NCBI RefSeq assembly: GCF_014207255.1
Contig: NZ_JACHCZ010000002.1
Location: 558,001-622,000, forward strand
Length of the DNA: 64,000 nt
Direction of reading: 5' to 3'
Source of the DNA: Pseudomonas sp. JAI120
GTDB taxonomy: Bacteria; Pseudomonadota; Gammaproteobacteria; Pseudomonadales; Pseudomonadaceae
The position numbers and the translations under genes are program-made. The number at the start of each line of letters is the position of its first letter. Within the stretch, counting starts at the first letter, position 1. Shown here piece after piece: positions 44,276 through 55,914 of the stretch. The notes under the pieces are model-generated. The model ran no database searches, was not told the DNA's origin, and saw nothing but the letters and a program-made list of their open reading frames with translations.

Positions 44276-45196
44276 ATGAGCGCAAGGCACTTTCTCTCCC
44301 TGATGGATTGCACGCCCGAAGAGCTGGTCAGCGTGATCCGTCGAGGCATTGAGCTTAAAGACCTGCGTAACCGCGGCGTACTGTTCGAGCCTTTGAAAAA
44401 CCGCGTGCTCGGGATGATTTTCGAGAAGTCGTCGACCCGCACTCGCCTGTCCTTCGAAGCCGGCATGATCCAGTTGGGTGGCCAGGCCATCTTCCTGTCG
44501 CCGCGTGACACCCAACTGGGCCGTGGCGAGCCGATCAGCGACTGCGCGATCGTCATGTCGCGCATGCTCGATGCGGTGATGATCCGCACCTTTGCCCACA
44601 GCACCCTGACCGAATTCGCCGCCTACTCCCGCGTGCCAGTGATCAATGGCCTGTCCGATGACCTGCACCCGTGCCAGTTGCTGGCCGACATGCAGACCTT
44701 CCTTGAGCACCGTGGCTCGATACAAGGCAAGACCGTGGCCTGGATCGGTGACGGCAACAACATGTGCAACAGCTATATAGAAGCGGCGATTCAGTTCGAC
44801 TTCCACCTGCGCATTGCCTGCCCGGAAGGCTTCGAGCCGGCTGCCGAGTTCCTGGCCAAGGCCGATGGCCGCGTGCAAATCCTGCGCGATCCAAAGGATG
44901 CAGTGATCGGCGCGCACCTGGTCAGCACCGACGTCTGGACCTCGATGGGCCAGGAAGACGAAACGGCCAAGCGTCTCGCTATGTTCGCTCCCTATCAGGT
45001 TACGCGGGAACTGCTCGACCTGGCCGCGCCCGATGTACTGTTCATGCACTGTCTGCCGGCACACCGTGGCGAAGAGATCAGCCTCGACCTGCTCGACGAC
45101 ACGCGCTCCGTGGCTTGGGACCAGGCCGAAAACCGCCTGCATGCCCAGAAGGCCCTGCTCGAATTCCTCGTCGAGCCGGCGTACCACCACGCATGA
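44276..45196 (+). CDS. argF: Ornithine carbamoyltransferase (anabolic)
   Basis: A 306-residue enzyme making citrulline from ornithine and carbamoyl phosphate. Carbamoyl-phosphate loop [16 protein letters not shown], ornithine-site [13 protein letters not shown] and [15 protein letters not shown] are intact. Two adjacent ATGs exist; GGTAG stands 6 bases before the second (44276). The stop overlaps the ATG of the next gene (ATGA), so an ABC ATPase gene is coupled to it, as in P. aeruginosa. Confidence 0.97.
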   Translation: MSARHFLSLMDCTPEELVSVIRRGIELKDLRNRGVLFEPLKNRVLGMIFEKSSTRTRLSFEAGMIQLGGQAIFLSPRDTQLGRGEPISDCAIVMSRMLDAVMIRTFAHSTLTEFAAYSRVPVINGLSDDLHPCQLLADMQTFLEHRGSIQGKTVAWIGDGNNMCNSYIEAAIQFDFHLRIACPEGFEPAAEFLAKADGRVQILRDPKDAVIGAHLVSTDVWTSMGQEDETAKRLAMFAPYQVTRELLDLAAPDVLFMHCLPAHRGEEISLDLLDDTRSVAWDQAENRLHAQKALLEFLVEPAYHHA

Positions 45197-46302
45197 GCCA
45201 GCCCTTACTGCTGAACTTGCGCAATCTGGCATGCGGCTATCAGGATCAACGGGTGGTGCAGAACCTCAATCTGCACCTCAACGCCGGCGATATCGGTTGC
45301 CTGCTCGGTTCTTCGGGCTGCGGCAAAACCACAACGTTGCGGGCGATTGCCGGATTTGAGCCGGTGCACGAAGGCGAAATCAGCCTCGCCGGCGAAGTGA
45401 TCTCCAGCGCCGGTTTTACTCTGGCACCGGAGAAACGTCGCATCGGCATGGTGTTCCAGGACTACGCGCTGTTTCCCCACCTCAGCGTGGCCGACAACAT
45501 CGCCTTCGGCATTCGCAAACACCCGCAAAAAGACCGCGTGGTCGCCGAACTGCTGGAATTGGTCAACCTGAAGAACCTGGGCAAGCGATTCCCCCACGAA
45601 CTGTCGGGCGGCCAACAGCAACGCGTCGCCCTCGCCCGCGCCCTGGCGCCGGAGCCACAACTGTTGCTGCTGGACGAGCCGTTCTCCAACCTCGACGGCG
45701 AACTGCGGCGCAAGCTCAGCCACGAGGTACGCGATATCCTCAAGGCGCGGGGCACCAGTGCGATCCTGGTCACCCATGACCAGGAAGAGGCGTTCGCCGT
45801 GAGTGATCACGTCGGAGTCTTCAAGGAAGGCCGCCTGGAGCAGTGGGACACGCCCTACAACCTCTATCACGAACCACTGACGCCTTATGTCGCCAGCTTT
45901 ATTGGGCAGGGCTATTTCATCCGCGGCCAATTAAGTTCGCCCGATTCCGTCCATACCGAACTGGGGGACCTGCGCGGTAACCGGGCCTACACCTGGCCTA
46001 CGGGCGGTGCAGTTGACGTCTTGCTACGCCCGGACGACATCGTCTACGCGCCGGACAGCCCCTTGAAAGCGCGGATCGTCGGCAAGACCTTCCTCGGCGC
46101 GTCGACCTTGTACCGCCTGCAACTGCCGACCGGCGCGCAGCTGGAGTCGATTTTCCCGAGCCATGCCGACCATCAGGTGGGCGCCGAGGTGGGCATTCGC
46201 GTAGCCGCTGAGCATTTGGTGCTGTTCCAGGCGTCAGGCAGCATCGCGGCGCAGGTGCCTCGATCCGAGTCCGGCGTACGGCGCTATAGCCCGGCTGGCT
46301 GA
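45193..46302 (+). CDS. ABC transporter ATP-binding protein (FbpC/PotA class)
   Basis: A 369-residue ATPase. Walker [21 protein letters not shown]-loop [11 protein letters not shown], signature [19 protein letters not shown] and Walker [13 protein letters not shown] are intact. A C-terminal TOBE-like regulatory domain (~240-350) is typical of iron, spermidine or sulfate importers. The permease and binding protein are not adjacent. Coupled to argF by ATGA. The predicted ligand class (ferric iron) is only by resemblance to FbpC. Confidence 0.88.
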   Translation: MSQPLLLNLRNLACGYQDQRVVQNLNLHLNAGDIGCLLGSSGCGKTTTLRAIAGFEPVHEGEISLAGEVISSAGFTLAPEKRRIGMVFQDYALFPHLSVADNIAFGIRKHPQKDRVVAELLELVNLKNLGKRFPHELSGGQQQRVALARALAPEPQLLLLDEPFSNLDGELRRKLSHEVRDILKARGTSAILVTHDQEEAFAVSDHVGVFKEGRLEQWDTPYNLYHEPLTPYVASFIGQGYFIRGQLSSPDSVHTELGDLRGNRAYTWPTGGAVDVLLRPDDIVYAPDSPLKARIVGKTFLGASTLYRLQLPTGAQLESIFPSHADHQVGAEVGIRVAAEHLVLFQASGSIAAQVPRSESGVRRYSPAG

Positions 46303-46316
46303 GTCGATGATCAACG

Positions 46317-46345
46317 TGTGGGAGGGGCTTACCCCCTCCCACATT
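46317..46345. repeat. Short AATGTGGGAGGGG palindrome
   Basis: TGTGGGAGGGG-CTTAC-CCCCTCCCACA, a perfect short form of the palindromes at 6924 and 59501. It lies after the ABC ATPase stop and can act as a terminator or REP hairpin. Confidence 0.85.
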
Positions 46346-46365
46346 GGCTCTCCAGTGGCCAGGAA

Positions 46366-46836
46366 TTACACCCGGCCAATTTCTGCAAATTTGGCCTGGG
46401 TATGTTCCGCCAGCACCGCGGCGGACAACTCCACCTCCAGCCCCCTTCTCCCCGCACTCACAAAAATTGTCGCAAACGGCTGCGCCGTCACGTCGATAAA
46501 TGTGCGCAAACGCTTTTTCTGCCCCAGCGGGCTGATACCGCCCAGCAGGTAACCGGTAGAACGCTGCGCCGCGGCTGGATCCGCCATTTCGACTTTTTTT
46601 ACCCCGGCCGCATGAGCAAGGGCTTTTAGGTCAAGACTTCCGACGACCGGCACTACAGCCACCAATAATTCGCCTTTTTCGCTGCTGGCCAACAAAGTCT
46701 TGAATACCCGCCCCGGGTCGAGGCCCAATTTTTCTGCGGCCTCCAGACCATAGGAGGCCGCCTTGGGGTCATGTTCATAACTGTGGATGCGATGTTCGGC
46801 GCGAACTTTTTTCAACAAATCCAGTGCGGGTGTCAT
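46366..46836 (-). CDS. ybaK: Cys-tRNA(Pro)/Cys-tRNA(Cys) deacylase YbaK
   Basis: A 156-residue trans-editing enzyme that hydrolyses Cys-tRNAPro. Features include [20 protein letters not shown], the catalytic-Lys region [20 protein letters not shown], and [20 protein letters not shown] with the GGxSPxG loop. GGAG lies 5 bases before the ATG at 46836; the frame runs further upstream without support. Monocistronic. Confidence 0.94.
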   Translation of the reverse strand: MTPALDLLKKVRAEHRIHSYEHDPKAASYGLEAAEKLGLDPGRVFKTLLASSEKGELLVAVVPVVGSLDLKALAHAAGVKKVEMADPAAAQRSTGYLLGGISPLGQKKRLRTFIDVTAQPFATIFVSAGRRGLEVELSAAVLAEHTQAKFAEIGRV

Positions 46837-46959
46837 GAAGTCTCCGGGCGTGGCAAACAGATGGCCAATTCTAGGCCAACCCCATACAAAACGCTCTAGT
46901 CCGCCCTCCACGCCGACGAGACTTAACGCAGAGGGCGTGATCATTCATCAAACCAATAG

Positions 46960-46989
46960 TTCGAAAGTGACCGACAGTTCACTTTCGAC
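46960..46989. promoter_or_regulatory. Palindromic operator upstream of glpF, probable GlpR site
   Basis: TCGAAAGTGA-CCGACAGT-TCACTTTCGA is a perfect 10-bp inverted repeat. The half-site TTCGAAARTGA recurs upstream of glpD (50626). GlpR, encoded in the cluster, is the obvious candidate regulator. Confidence 0.65.
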
Positions 46990-47162
46990 CTTTGACAGCC
47001 GTCATTCTTGTCTATATTTTTTCGTTTCCGAATACTGTAGGAATGCCTCTACAGAGTTCCAGCAGTAAGCCGTGCCTTGGATGGGGATCCTCGTCACGGT
47101 GAAAATCGCGCAACCGCCCGTTGAGGCCGTGCGCCAGACAAGAACAACAATCGAGGTTTTCC

Positions 47163-48017
47163 ATGACAACTGCTCTTCAACAGCCTTCACTTTCAAGCCA
47201 ATGCATGGCTGAGTTCCTGGGGACTGCGCTTCTGATCTTCTTCGGTACGGGATGTGTCGCTGCGCTCAAGGTCGCGGGTGCCAGCTTTGGGTTATGGGAA
47301 ATCAGTATCATCTGGGGGATCGGCGTCAGCATGGCGATCTACCTGAGCGCCGGCATCTCCGGGGCTCACCTCAACCCAGCGGTGAGTATCGCCCTGTGTA
47401 TTTTTGCGGATTTCGAAAAGCGCAAACTGCCCTTCTACATTCTTGCCCAAGTCGCCGGCGCCTTCTGCTCGGCCGCGCTGGTGTACACCCTCTACAGCAA
47501 CCTGTTTTTCGATTACGAACAAACTCACCACATGGTCCGCGGCACCCAAGCCAGTCTGGAATTGGCGTCGGTATTCTCCACCTACCCTCACGCGCTGCTG
47601 AGCACCGCCCAGGCCTTCCTGGTGGAAATGGTCATTACCGCGATCCTGATGGGCGTGATCATGGCCCTTACCGATGACAACAACGGCCTGCCGCGCGGCC
47701 CGCTGGCCCCCCTGCTGATCGGACTGCTGATTGCGGTGATTGGCAGCGCCATGGGGCCGCTGACCGGTTTTGCGATGAACCCGGCGCGGGATTTCGGGCC
47801 CAAGCTGATGACCTTTTTCGCCGGCTGGGGTGAAATGGCCTTCACTGGCGGCCGCGATATTCCTTACTTCCTGGTTCCGATTTTCGCGCCGATTGTCGGC
47901 GCATGCCTCGGTGCTGCGGCCTATCGCGGGCTGATTGCCCGCCACTTGCCGAGCGCCGCACCTGCTATAGCTGAAACAACTGACACGGCTGTCAACGGCA
48001 AGACTCGTATTTCCTGA
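47163..48017 (+). CDS. glpF: Glycerol facilitator GlpF
   Basis: A 284-residue aquaglyceroporin of the inner membrane with six transmembrane helices and two NPA half-helices, GAHLNPAVSIAL and GFAMNPARDFGPK. It begins MTTALQQPSLSSQCMAEFLG. GAGG lies ~7 bases before the ATG at 47163. It imports glycerol for GlpK, 77 bases downstream, and is probably cotranscribed with it. Confidence 0.96.
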   Translation: MTTALQQPSLSSQCMAEFLGTALLIFFGTGCVAALKVAGASFGLWEISIIWGIGVSMAIYLSAGISGAHLNPAVSIALCIFADFEKRKLPFYILAQVAGAFCSAALVYTLYSNLFFDYEQTHHMVRGTQASLELASVFSTYPHALLSTAQAFLVEMVITAILMGVIMALTDDNNGLPRGPLAPLLIGLLIAVIGSAMGPLTGFAMNPARDFGPKLMTFFAGWGEMAFTGGRDIPYFLVPIFAPIVGACLGAAAYRGLIARHLPSAAPAIAETTDTAVNGKTRIS

Positions 48018-48058
48018 AAGCGCCAGCCTGGTCCTCTGCCCTTTGCGGCCCAGGCTGA

Positions 48059-49600
<1,542 letters not shown>

Positions 49601-49695
49601 GCCACGCGCTGGACCCATATTGGGTTGTAACTGGCAGGGAGCAGATTCCTGCGTCATCATGGGCCACTTTTGTATGGCAGCCCAAAGGACGCCCC

Positions 49696-50451
49696 ATGAA
49701 TCTGCCTCCCCGCCAGCAGCAAATCCTCGAACTGGTCCGCGAACGCGGCTACGTGAGTATCGAGGAAATGGCGCAGCTATTCGTTGTCACCCCGCAAACC
49801 ATCCGCCGCGACATCAACCAGCTGGCGGACGCCAATCTGCTGCGCCGCTACCACGGCGGCGCGGCCTATGACTCCAGTGTCGAGAACACCGCGTACGCCA
49901 TGCGTGCCGACCAGATGCGCGATGAGAAACAACGCATCGGCGAAGCCATCGCGGCACAAATCCCCGATCACGCCTCGCTGTTCATCAATATCGGCACCAC
50001 CACCGAATCCATCGCCCGTGCGCTGCTCAACCACAACCACCTGAAAATCATCACCAACAATCTCAACGTCGCCACCATGCTCAGCGCCAAGGACGACTTC
50101 GATGTGTTGCTGACCGGCGGCAATGTGCGCCGTGACGGCGGCGTGGTGGGCCAGGCCAGTGTCGACTTCATCAACCAGTTCAAGGTCGACTTCGCGTTGG
50201 TGGGTATCAGCGGTATCGACGAGGACGGCAGCCTGCTGGACTTCGACTACCAGGAAGTCCGGGTTTCCCAGGCGATCATCGCCAATGCGCGCCAGGTGAT
50301 CCTGGCGGCGGACTCGAGCAAATTCGGGCGCAATGCCATGATTCGACTCGGGCCGATCAGCCTGGTGGACTGCCTGGTGACGGATCAGGAGCCGGTGCCC
50401 GCCTTGGTGCAGTTGCTGAATCAGCACAAGGTTCGTCTGGAAGTCGTATAG
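49696..50451 (+). CDS. glpR: DeoR-family regulator GlpR
   Basis: A 251-residue repressor. The N-terminal DeoR HTH is [37 protein letters not shown]. The C-terminal DeoRC sensor domain has [15 protein letters not shown] and [20 protein letters not shown]. It likely binds glycerol-3-phosphate and controls glpFK and glpD through the palindromes at 46960 and 50626. AAAGGA precedes the ATG. Confidence 0.94.
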   Translation: MNLPPRQQQILELVRERGYVSIEEMAQLFVVTPQTIRRDINQLADANLLRRYHGGAAYDSSVENTAYAMRADQMRDEKQRIGEAIAAQIPDHASLFINIGTTTESIARALLNHNHLKIITNNLNVATMLSAKDDFDVLLTGGNVRRDGGVVGQASVDFINQFKVDFALVGISGIDEDGSLLDFDYQEVRVSQAIIANARQVILAADSSKFGRNAMIRLGPISLVDCLVTDQEPVPALVQLLNQHKVRLEVV

Positions 50452-50465
50452 CGCCTGCACTGACG

Positions 50466-50500
50466 CCATCGGGGGCGACGATTCGACTTGCCCCCGATGG
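50466..50500. repeat. Short palindrome after glpR
   Basis: CCATCGGGGGC..GCCCCCGATGG, the inner arms of the larger repeats at 6924 and 59501. It probably terminates glpR. Confidence 0.7.
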
Positions 50501-50625
50501 CGGTTTATCCAGCGCTTTTTTCTCGAGCCTTGCCCAGGCTTATGTTCACAAATTTTCCTTTTCCCGCCCTTCGATGAGTTTTTTCAATCGAAGTCGGCTG
50601 GCTGTGGCCACGTTTATCAGCTACC

Positions 50626-50658
50626 ATTTTCGAAAATGAACATTAATGTTCGATTTCC
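50626..50658. promoter_or_regulatory. Palindromic operator upstream of glpD, probable GlpR site
   Basis: ATTTTCGAAAAT and GAACATTAATGTTC are two nested palindromes 29-60 bases before the glpD start. They share TTCGAAAxTGA with the glpF upstream site. Confidence 0.6.
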
Positions 50659-50686
50659 AATATGAAAAAGATCCCGAGGCCAGCCG

Positions 50687-52225
50687 ATGAACCCTTCTAC
50701 CTTGCCTGCTCCACCGCTTGCCGAAGTCTATGACGTTGCCGTAATCGGTGGCGGGATCAATGGCGTCGGCATTGCAGCAGACGCAGCCGGTCGCGGTTTG
50801 TCGGTATTCCTTTGCGAAAAGGACGACCTGGCCAGCCACACCTCCTCCGCCAGCAGCAAGCTGATCCACGGCGGCCTGCGCTACCTCGAACATTACGAAT
50901 TCCGCCTGGTACGCGAAGCCCTGGCCGAACGTGAAGTGCTGCTGGCCAAGGCCCCGCACATCGTCAAGCAGATGCGCTTTGTCCTGCCACACCGCCCACA
51001 CCTGCGCCCGGCGTGGATGATCCGTGCCGGCCTGTTCCTGTATGACCACCTGGGCAAGCGCGAGAAACTTGCTGGCTCCAAGAGCCTCAAGTTCGGCCCC
51101 GACAGCCCGCTGAAAAGCGAAATCACCAAAGGCTTCGAATACTCCGACTGCTGGGTCGACGACGCGCGCCTGGTGGTACTCAACGCCATGGCTGCCCGTG
51201 AAAAGGGTGCGCATATCCACACCCAGACCCGCTGCATCAGCGCCCATCGCAGCAATGGCATGTGGGACATGAACATGGAACGCGCCGATGGCAGCCTGTT
51301 CTCGATCCGCGCCCGCGCGCTGGTGAACGCTGCCGGCCCGTGGGTCGCCAAGTTCATCAGGGACGACCTGAAGCTGGACTCGCCCTACGGCATCCGCCTG
51401 ATCCAGGGCAGCCACCTGATCGTGCCGAAGCTGTATGAAGGCGCCCACGCACACATCCTGCAGAACGAAGACCAGCGTATCGTCTTCACCATTCCGTACC
51501 TGAACCACCTGACCATCATCGGCACCACCGACCGCGAATACACCGGCGACCCGGCGAAAGTGGCGATCACCGAAGGTGAAACCGACTACATGCTCAAGGT
51601 GGTTAACGCGCACTTCAAGAAACAGCTGAGCCGCGACGACATCGTCCACACCTACTCGGGTGTGCGCCCACTTTGCAACGACGAGTCGGACAACCCGTCG
51701 GCCATCACCCGCGACTACACCCTGTCGCTGTCCGGTGGCGTGGGGGAGGCACCGATCCTGTCGGTGTTCGGCGGCAAGCTGACCACCTATCGCAAGCTCG
51801 CCGAATCGGCGATGGCGCAACTGGCCCCGTATTTCACCCAGATGCGTCCAAGCTGGACCGCCACCGCCAGCCTGCCCGGCGGCGAGGACATGACCACGCC
51901 AGAAGCCCTGGCCGAGGCCATTCGCAGCAAATTCGACTGGGTGCCGAGCGAGATCGCGCGCCGTTGGTCCACCACCTATGGCAGCCGCACCTGGCGCCTG
52001 CTGGAAGGCGTGCAATCGCTGGCTGACCTGGGCGAGCATCTGGGTGGCGGCCTGTACACCCGCGAGGTCGATTACCTGTGTGCCGAGGAATGGGTAACCC
52101 AGCCCCAGGACGTGCTGTGGCGCCGCACCAAACTCGGCCTGTTCACCACCCCGCAGGAACAGGACAACCTGCAGCGCTACCTGTCCAAGGTTGAGCAGAA
52201 CCGCAGCAAGATCGAAGCGGCCTGA
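50687..52225 (+). CDS. glpD: Aerobic glycerol-3-phosphate dehydrogenase GlpD
   Basis: A 512-residue FAD enzyme at the inner membrane that oxidises glycerol-3-phosphate to dihydroxyacetone phosphate and feeds electrons to quinone. FAD site DVAVIGGGINGVGIAADAAG, SSASSKLIHGGLRYLEHYEF, and C-terminal domain LSVFGGKLTTYRKLAE are intact. GAGG lies 7 bases before the ATG. Closed by the terminator at 52240. In P. aeruginosa glpM follows; here the aat-aau block intervenes. Confidence 0.97.
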   Translation: MNPSTLPAPPLAEVYDVAVIGGGINGVGIAADAAGRGLSVFLCEKDDLASHTSSASSKLIHGGLRYLEHYEFRLVREALAEREVLLAKAPHIVKQMRFVLPHRPHLRPAWMIRAGLFLYDHLGKREKLAGSKSLKFGPDSPLKSEITKGFEYSDCWVDDARLVVLNAMAAREKGAHIHTQTRCISAHRSNGMWDMNMERADGSLFSIRARALVNAAGPWVAKFIRDDLKLDSPYGIRLIQGSHLIVPKLYEGAHAHILQNEDQRIVFTIPYLNHLTIIGTTDREYTGDPAKVAITEGETDYMLKVVNAHFKKQLSRDDIVHTYSGVRPLCNDESDNPSAITRDYTLSLSGGVGEAPILSVFGGKLTTYRKLAESAMAQLAPYFTQMRPSWTATASLPGGEDMTTPEALAEAIRSKFDWVPSEIARRWSTTYGSRTWRLLEGVQSLADLGEHLGGGLYTREVDYLCAEEWVTQPQDVLWRRTKLGLFTTPQEQDNLQRYLSKVEQNRSKIEAA

Positions 52226-52239
52226 CAGGCCCGTCGTAC

Positions 52240-52275
52240 AAAAGCCCCTGCGCCGTAAGGCCCAGGGGCTTTTTT
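52240..52275 (+). terminator. Terminator of glpD
   Basis: AAAAGCCCCTG..CAGGGGCTTTTTT 14 bases after the stop. Confidence 0.92.
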
Positions 52276-52290
52276 ATGCCGGCCTTGGCA

Positions 52291-52304
52291 TTCGGTTTTC
52301 CGAA
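52291..52304 (+). promoter_or_regulatory. AauR binding site 1
   Basis: TTCGGTTTTCCGAA is an exact match to the TTCGG-N4-CCGAA inverted repeat reported for AauR. It lies ~120 bases upstream of the sigma54 promoter of aatJ, a normal enhancer distance. Confidence 0.85.
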
Positions 52305-52321
52305 CGCCATAGGTAAGCCTA

Positions 52322-52335
52322 TTCGGTTTGCCGGA
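52322..52335 (+). promoter_or_regulatory. AauR binding site 2
   Basis: TTCGGTTTGCCGGA differs from the AauR repeat at one base and begins 31 bases (about three helical turns) after site 1, so two dimers could bind side by side. Confidence 0.75.
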
Positions 52336-52411
52336 TCAAACAGTTACACATACGCTACCACACAAATTTAATCTTCATATAAATCATACGGTTAACCTTT
52401 TGATCCGGGTC

Positions 52412-52427
52412 TGGCACGACTCATGCT
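52412..52427 (+). promoter_or_regulatory. Sigma54 promoter of aatJ
   Basis: TGGCACG-ACTC-ATGCT, with GG and GC exactly 12 bases apart (-24/-12 class). It fits AauR, a sigma54 activator encoded at the end of this cluster. Confidence 0.85.
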
Positions 52428-52538
52428 CTACACTCTTTGACGATTGCCTGAAACGCCTTAGGAGCCGTCACGGGCATTCGCTGTACAAGAGAGCCGTTAG
52501 CTGGCTTCATAAAAAAAACAAATGTCGAGGAAGTATTG

Positions 52539-53465
52539 ATGCGCATCGTTCCCCATATCCTGGGCGCAGCTATCGCTGCTGCTCTGATCAGCACTCCAGT
52601 TTTTGCCGCCGAACTCACCGGCACGCTGAAGAAAATCAACGACTCCGGCACCATCACCCTCGGGCACCGCGACAGCTCCATTCCGTTTTCCTACATTGCG
52701 GATGGTTCGGGCAAACCTGTGGGCTACTCTCACGACATTCAGCTGGCCATCGTTGAAGCCCTGAAAAAAGACCTGAACAAACCCGATCTGCAGGCCAAGT
52801 ACAACCTGGTCACCTCGCAGACCCGTATTCCGCTGGTTCAGAACGGCACCGTCGACATTGAGTGCGGTTCCACCACCAACAACGCCGAACGCGCTCAGCA
52901 AGTCGCCTTCACCACCAACATCTTCGAAATCGGCACCCGCCTGCTGGTCAAGAAAGACAAGGAAGGCAAGCCTAGCTACGCCGACTTCGCCGACCTGAAA
53001 GGCAAGAACGTCGTCACCACCGCCGGCACCACGTCCGAGCGCATCATCAAGGCGATGAACGCTGACAAACAGATGGGCATGAACGTCATCTCCGCCAAAG
53101 ACCACGGCGAGTCCTTCCAGATGCTGGAAAGCGGCCGTGCCGTAGCCTTCATGATGGACGACGCCCTGCTGGCCGGTGAAGAAGCCAAGGCCAAGAAGCC
53201 GGATGACTGGGTCATCACCGGTACTCCACAGTCCTTCGAAGCCTACGCGTGCATGGTTCGCAAAGAAGACCCTGCCTTCAAGAAAGCGGTAGATGACGCC
53301 ATCGCGGGCCTGTACAAGTCCGGCGAAATCAACAAGATCTACGCCAAGTGGTTCGAAAGCCCGATCCCACCCAAAAAACTGAACCTGAACTTCCCAATGA
53401 GCGACAAGGTTAAGGAACTGATCAAGAACCCGACTGACAAGCCGGCGCCTGACGTAAAAATCTGA
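52539..53465 (+). CDS. aatJ: Glutamate/aspartate ABC transporter periplasmic binding protein
   Basis: A 308-residue type-II periplasmic binding protein. Signal peptide MRIVPHILGAAIAAALISTP ends near AFAA (residue ~23). The amino-acid-binding core reads GTITLGHRDSSIPFSYIADG and GTVDIECGSTTNNAERAQQV, the GltI/AatJ subgroup pattern. GAGG precedes the ATG at 52539; a TTG one codon upstream is discounted. It is first in aatJQMP, driven by the sigma54 promoter. A strong hairpin at 53483 follows. Confidence 0.94.
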   Translation: MRIVPHILGAAIAAALISTPVFAAELTGTLKKINDSGTITLGHRDSSIPFSYIADGSGKPVGYSHDIQLAIVEALKKDLNKPDLQAKYNLVTSQTRIPLVQNGTVDIECGSTTNNAERAQQVAFTTNIFEIGTRLLVKKDKEGKPSYADFADLKGKNVVTTAGTTSERIIKAMNADKQMGMNVISAKDHGESFQMLESGRAVAFMMDDALLAGEEAKAKKPDDWVITGTPQSFEAYACMVRKEDPAFKKAVDDAIAGLYKSGEINKIYAKWFESPIPPKKLNLNFPMSDKVKELIKNPTDKPAPDVKI

Positions 53466-53482
53466 TTTCTGACTAACCTTAT

Positions 53483-53512
53483 CGCCTGAGGGAGCCAACC
53501 CTCCCTCAGGCG
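53483..53512 (+). promoter_or_regulatory. Intercistronic hairpin after aatJ
   Basis: CGCCTGAGGGAG-CCAAC-CCTCCCTCAGGCG has a 12-bp stem but no T-run. Such structures protect upstream mRNA, giving more binding protein than permease. Confidence 0.75.
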
Positions 53513-53659
53513 TCTGTTACTACCTGCTGGCTATACTTTGGAACACTCGACCTGGCGGTTTTCGAGCCGATCGTGTGTGCCTGGCGTTCATCGTCAGGCG
53601 GGAATGGACTTTCCCCAAGCGGGTGCTTGTACATCGATCGATCTCGAGGGGAGACCCTA

Positions 53660-54406
53660 ATGAATTACAACTGGGACTGGGGCGTGTTCTTCAAGTCCAC
53701 CGGCGTGGGCAGCGAGACTTATCTCGACTGGTACATCGCCGGCCTGGGCTGGACCATCGCCATCGCTGTCGTGGCATGGATTATCGCCTTGCTGCTGGGC
53801 TCCATTCTTGGGGTCATGCGCACTGTGCCAAACCGCCTCGTATCAGGCATCGCGACCTGCTACGTGGAACTGTTTCGTAACGTGCCGCTGCTGGTGCAGC
53901 TGTTCATCTGGTACTTCCTGATACCCGACCTGCTGCCGCAAAACCTGCAGGACTGGTACAAGCAGGACCTGAACCCGACCACCTCGGCCTACCTGAGCGT
54001 TGTCGTGTGCCTGGGCCTGTTCACCGCTGCCCGTGTGTGCGAGCAAGTGCGCACCGGTATCCAGGCGCTGCCACGCGGCCAAGAGGCCGCCGCGCGTGCC
54101 ATGGGCTTCAAGCTGCCGCAGATCTACTGGAACGTGCTGCTGCCCCAGGCTTACCGGATCATCATTCCACCGCTTACCTCGGAATTCCTCAACGTCTTCA
54201 AGAACTCCTCCGTGGCGTCCTTGATCGGCCTGATGGAACTGCTGGCACAAACCAAACAGACCGCCGAGTTCTCGGCCAACCTGTTTGAAGCCTTCACCCT
54301 GGCCACGCTGATCTACTTCACCCTGAACATGAGCCTGATGCTGCTGATGCGCGTGGTCGAGAAGAAAGTCGCCGTGCCCGGCCTGATCTCCGTGGGGGGT
54401 AAATAA
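53660..54406 (+). CDS. aatQ: Glutamate/aspartate ABC permease AatQ
   Basis: A 248-residue His/Glu/Gln-type permease with about five membrane helices. It begins MNYNWDWGVFFKSTGVG and has the EAA loop GQEAAARAMGFKLPQIYWNV that docks the ATPase. GGGGAG lies 6 bases before the ATG at 53660; the open frame upstream is not used. Its stop overlaps the aatM start (TAATG). Confidence 0.93.
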   Translation: MNYNWDWGVFFKSTGVGSETYLDWYIAGLGWTIAIAVVAWIIALLLGSILGVMRTVPNRLVSGIATCYVELFRNVPLLVQLFIWYFLIPDLLPQNLQDWYKQDLNPTTSAYLSVVVCLGLFTAARVCEQVRTGIQALPRGQEAAARAMGFKLPQIYWNVLLPQAYRIIIPPLTSEFLNVFKNSSVASLIGLMELLAQTKQTAEFSANLFEAFTLATLIYFTLNMSLMLLMRVVEKKVAVPGLISVGGK

Positions 54407-55077
54407 TGGAACTCGATTTCAGCGGCATCATCCCCGCCATCCCAGGCCTGTGGAACGGCATGGTCATGACCTTGAAGCTGATGGTCATGGGCGTGATCGG
54501 CGGTATCGCGCTGGGTACGATCCTCGCACTGATGCGCCTGTCGTCAAACAAACTGCTGTCCCGGGTGGCCGGCGCCTATGTGAACTACTTCCGCTCGATC
54601 CCACTGCTGCTGGTGATCACCTGGTTCTACCTGGCGGTGCCGTTCGTGTTGCGCTGGATCACCGGCGAAGACACACCGATCGGCGCGTTCGCCTCCTGCG
54701 TCGTGGCGTTCATGATGTTCGAAGCCGCGTACTTCTGTGAGATCGTGCGGGCCGGCGTGCAGTCGATCCCCAAGGGCCAAATGGCGGCGGCACAGGCAAT
54801 GGGCATGACCTATGGCCAGACCATGCGCCTGATCATCCTGCCCCAGGCGTTCCGCAAGATGACCCCGTTGCTGCTGCAACAGTCGATCATCCTGTTCCAG
54901 GACACCTCGCTGGTCTACACCGTGGGCCTGGTGGACTTCCTCAACTCCGCCCGCTCCAACGGCGATATCATCGGGCGCTCCAATGAGTTCCTGATCTTCG
55001 CCGGTGTCGTCTACTTCATCATCAGCTTTTCCGCCTCGCTGCTGGTCAAGCGTCTGCAAAAAAGGTTTGCCGTATGA
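54406..55077 (+). CDS. aatM: Glutamate/aspartate ABC permease AatM
   Basis: A 223-residue permease paralogous to AatQ, with helices and the EAA loop [20 protein letters not shown]. It starts inside the aatQ stop and ends by overlapping the aatP ATG (ATGA). AatQ and AatM form the membrane heterodimer. Confidence 0.93.
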   Translation: MELDFSGIIPAIPGLWNGMVMTLKLMVMGVIGGIALGTILALMRLSSNKLLSRVAGAYVNYFRSIPLLLVITWFYLAVPFVLRWITGEDTPIGAFASCVVAFMMFEAAYFCEIVRAGVQSIPKGQMAAAQAMGMTYGQTMRLIILPQAFRKMTPLLLQQSIILFQDTSLVYTVGLVDFLNSARSNGDIIGRSNEFLIFAGVVYFIISFSASLLVKRLQKRFAV

Positions 55078-55808
55078 TCTCTATCAAGAACATCAACAAG
55101 TGGTATGGCGACTTCCAGGTGCTGACCGATTGCAGCACCGAGGTTAAAAAAGGCGAAGTGATCGTGGTGTGCGGGCCATCGGGCTCGGGCAAGTCCACCC
55201 TGATCAAGTGCGTCAACGCGCTGGAACCGTTCCAGAAAGGCGACGTGATCGTCGACGGCACGTCCATCGCCGATCCGAAGACCAACCTGCCGCAACTGCG
55301 CTCGCGCGTAGGCATGGTGTTCCAGCACTTCGAGCTGTTCCCGCACCTGACCATCACCGAAAACCTGACCATCGCGCAGATCAAGGTGCTCGGCCGCAGC
55401 AAGGAAGAAGCCACCAAGAAAGGCCTGCAACTGCTTGAGCGCGTGGGCCTGTCGGAACACGCCCACAAGCACCCCGGCCAACTCTCGGGAGGTCAGCAAC
55501 AACGCGTGGCCATTGCGCGTGCACTGGCCATGGACCCGATCGTCATGCTGTTCGACGAACCGACCTCGGCGCTGGACCCGGAAATGGTCAACGAAGTGCT
55601 GGACGTGATGGTGCAACTGGCCCAGGAAGGCATGACCATGATGTGCGTGACCCACGAAATGGGCTTTGCCCGCAAAGTGGCCGATCGCGTGATCTTCATG
55701 GACAAAGGCCAGATCATCGAAGACTGCCCGAAAGAGGAATTCTTCGGCGACGTCAGCGCCCGCTCCGAACGCGCGCAGCACTTCCTTGAGAAAATCCTGC
55801 AGCACTAA
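55074..55808 (+). CDS. aatP: Glutamate/aspartate ABC ATPase AatP
   Basis: A 244-residue ABC ATPase. Walker [18 protein letters not shown]-loop [12 protein letters not shown], signature [19 protein letters not shown] and Walker [16 protein letters not shown] are intact. Polar amino-acid importer class (GlnQ/GltL). Last gene of aatJQMP; followed by a short palindrome and aauS. Confidence 0.95.
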   Translation: MISIKNINKWYGDFQVLTDCSTEVKKGEVIVVCGPSGSGKSTLIKCVNALEPFQKGDVIVDGTSIADPKTNLPQLRSRVGMVFQHFELFPHLTITENLTIAQIKVLGRSKEEATKKGLQLLERVGLSEHAHKHPGQLSGGQQQRVAIARALAMDPIVMLFDEPTSALDPEMVNEVLDVMVQLAQEGMTMMCVTHEMGFARKVADRVIFMDKGQIIEDCPKEEFFGDVSARSERAQHFLEKILQH

Positions 55809-55841
55809 GCACTCCATAGCGCCTACTGTAGAAACCGGGCC

Positions 55842-55870
55842 AATGTGGGAGGGGCAGCCCCTCCCACATT
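55842..55870. repeat. Short AATGTGGGAGGGG palindrome
   Basis: AATGTGGGAGGGG-CAG-CCCCTCCCACATT, a perfect hairpin between aatP and aauS. It probably reduces transcription into aauSR. Confidence 0.88.
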
Positions 55871-55914
55871 GGACCGCACAGGCTGGCAGCTCTGGTTGAC
55901 CCAAGGCATCTGTG

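Noticed and set aside
44764..45192. In-frame extension of the ABC ATPase upstream into argF
   Set aside because: This is argF read in another frame; the ATGA overlap at 45193 is the proper start.
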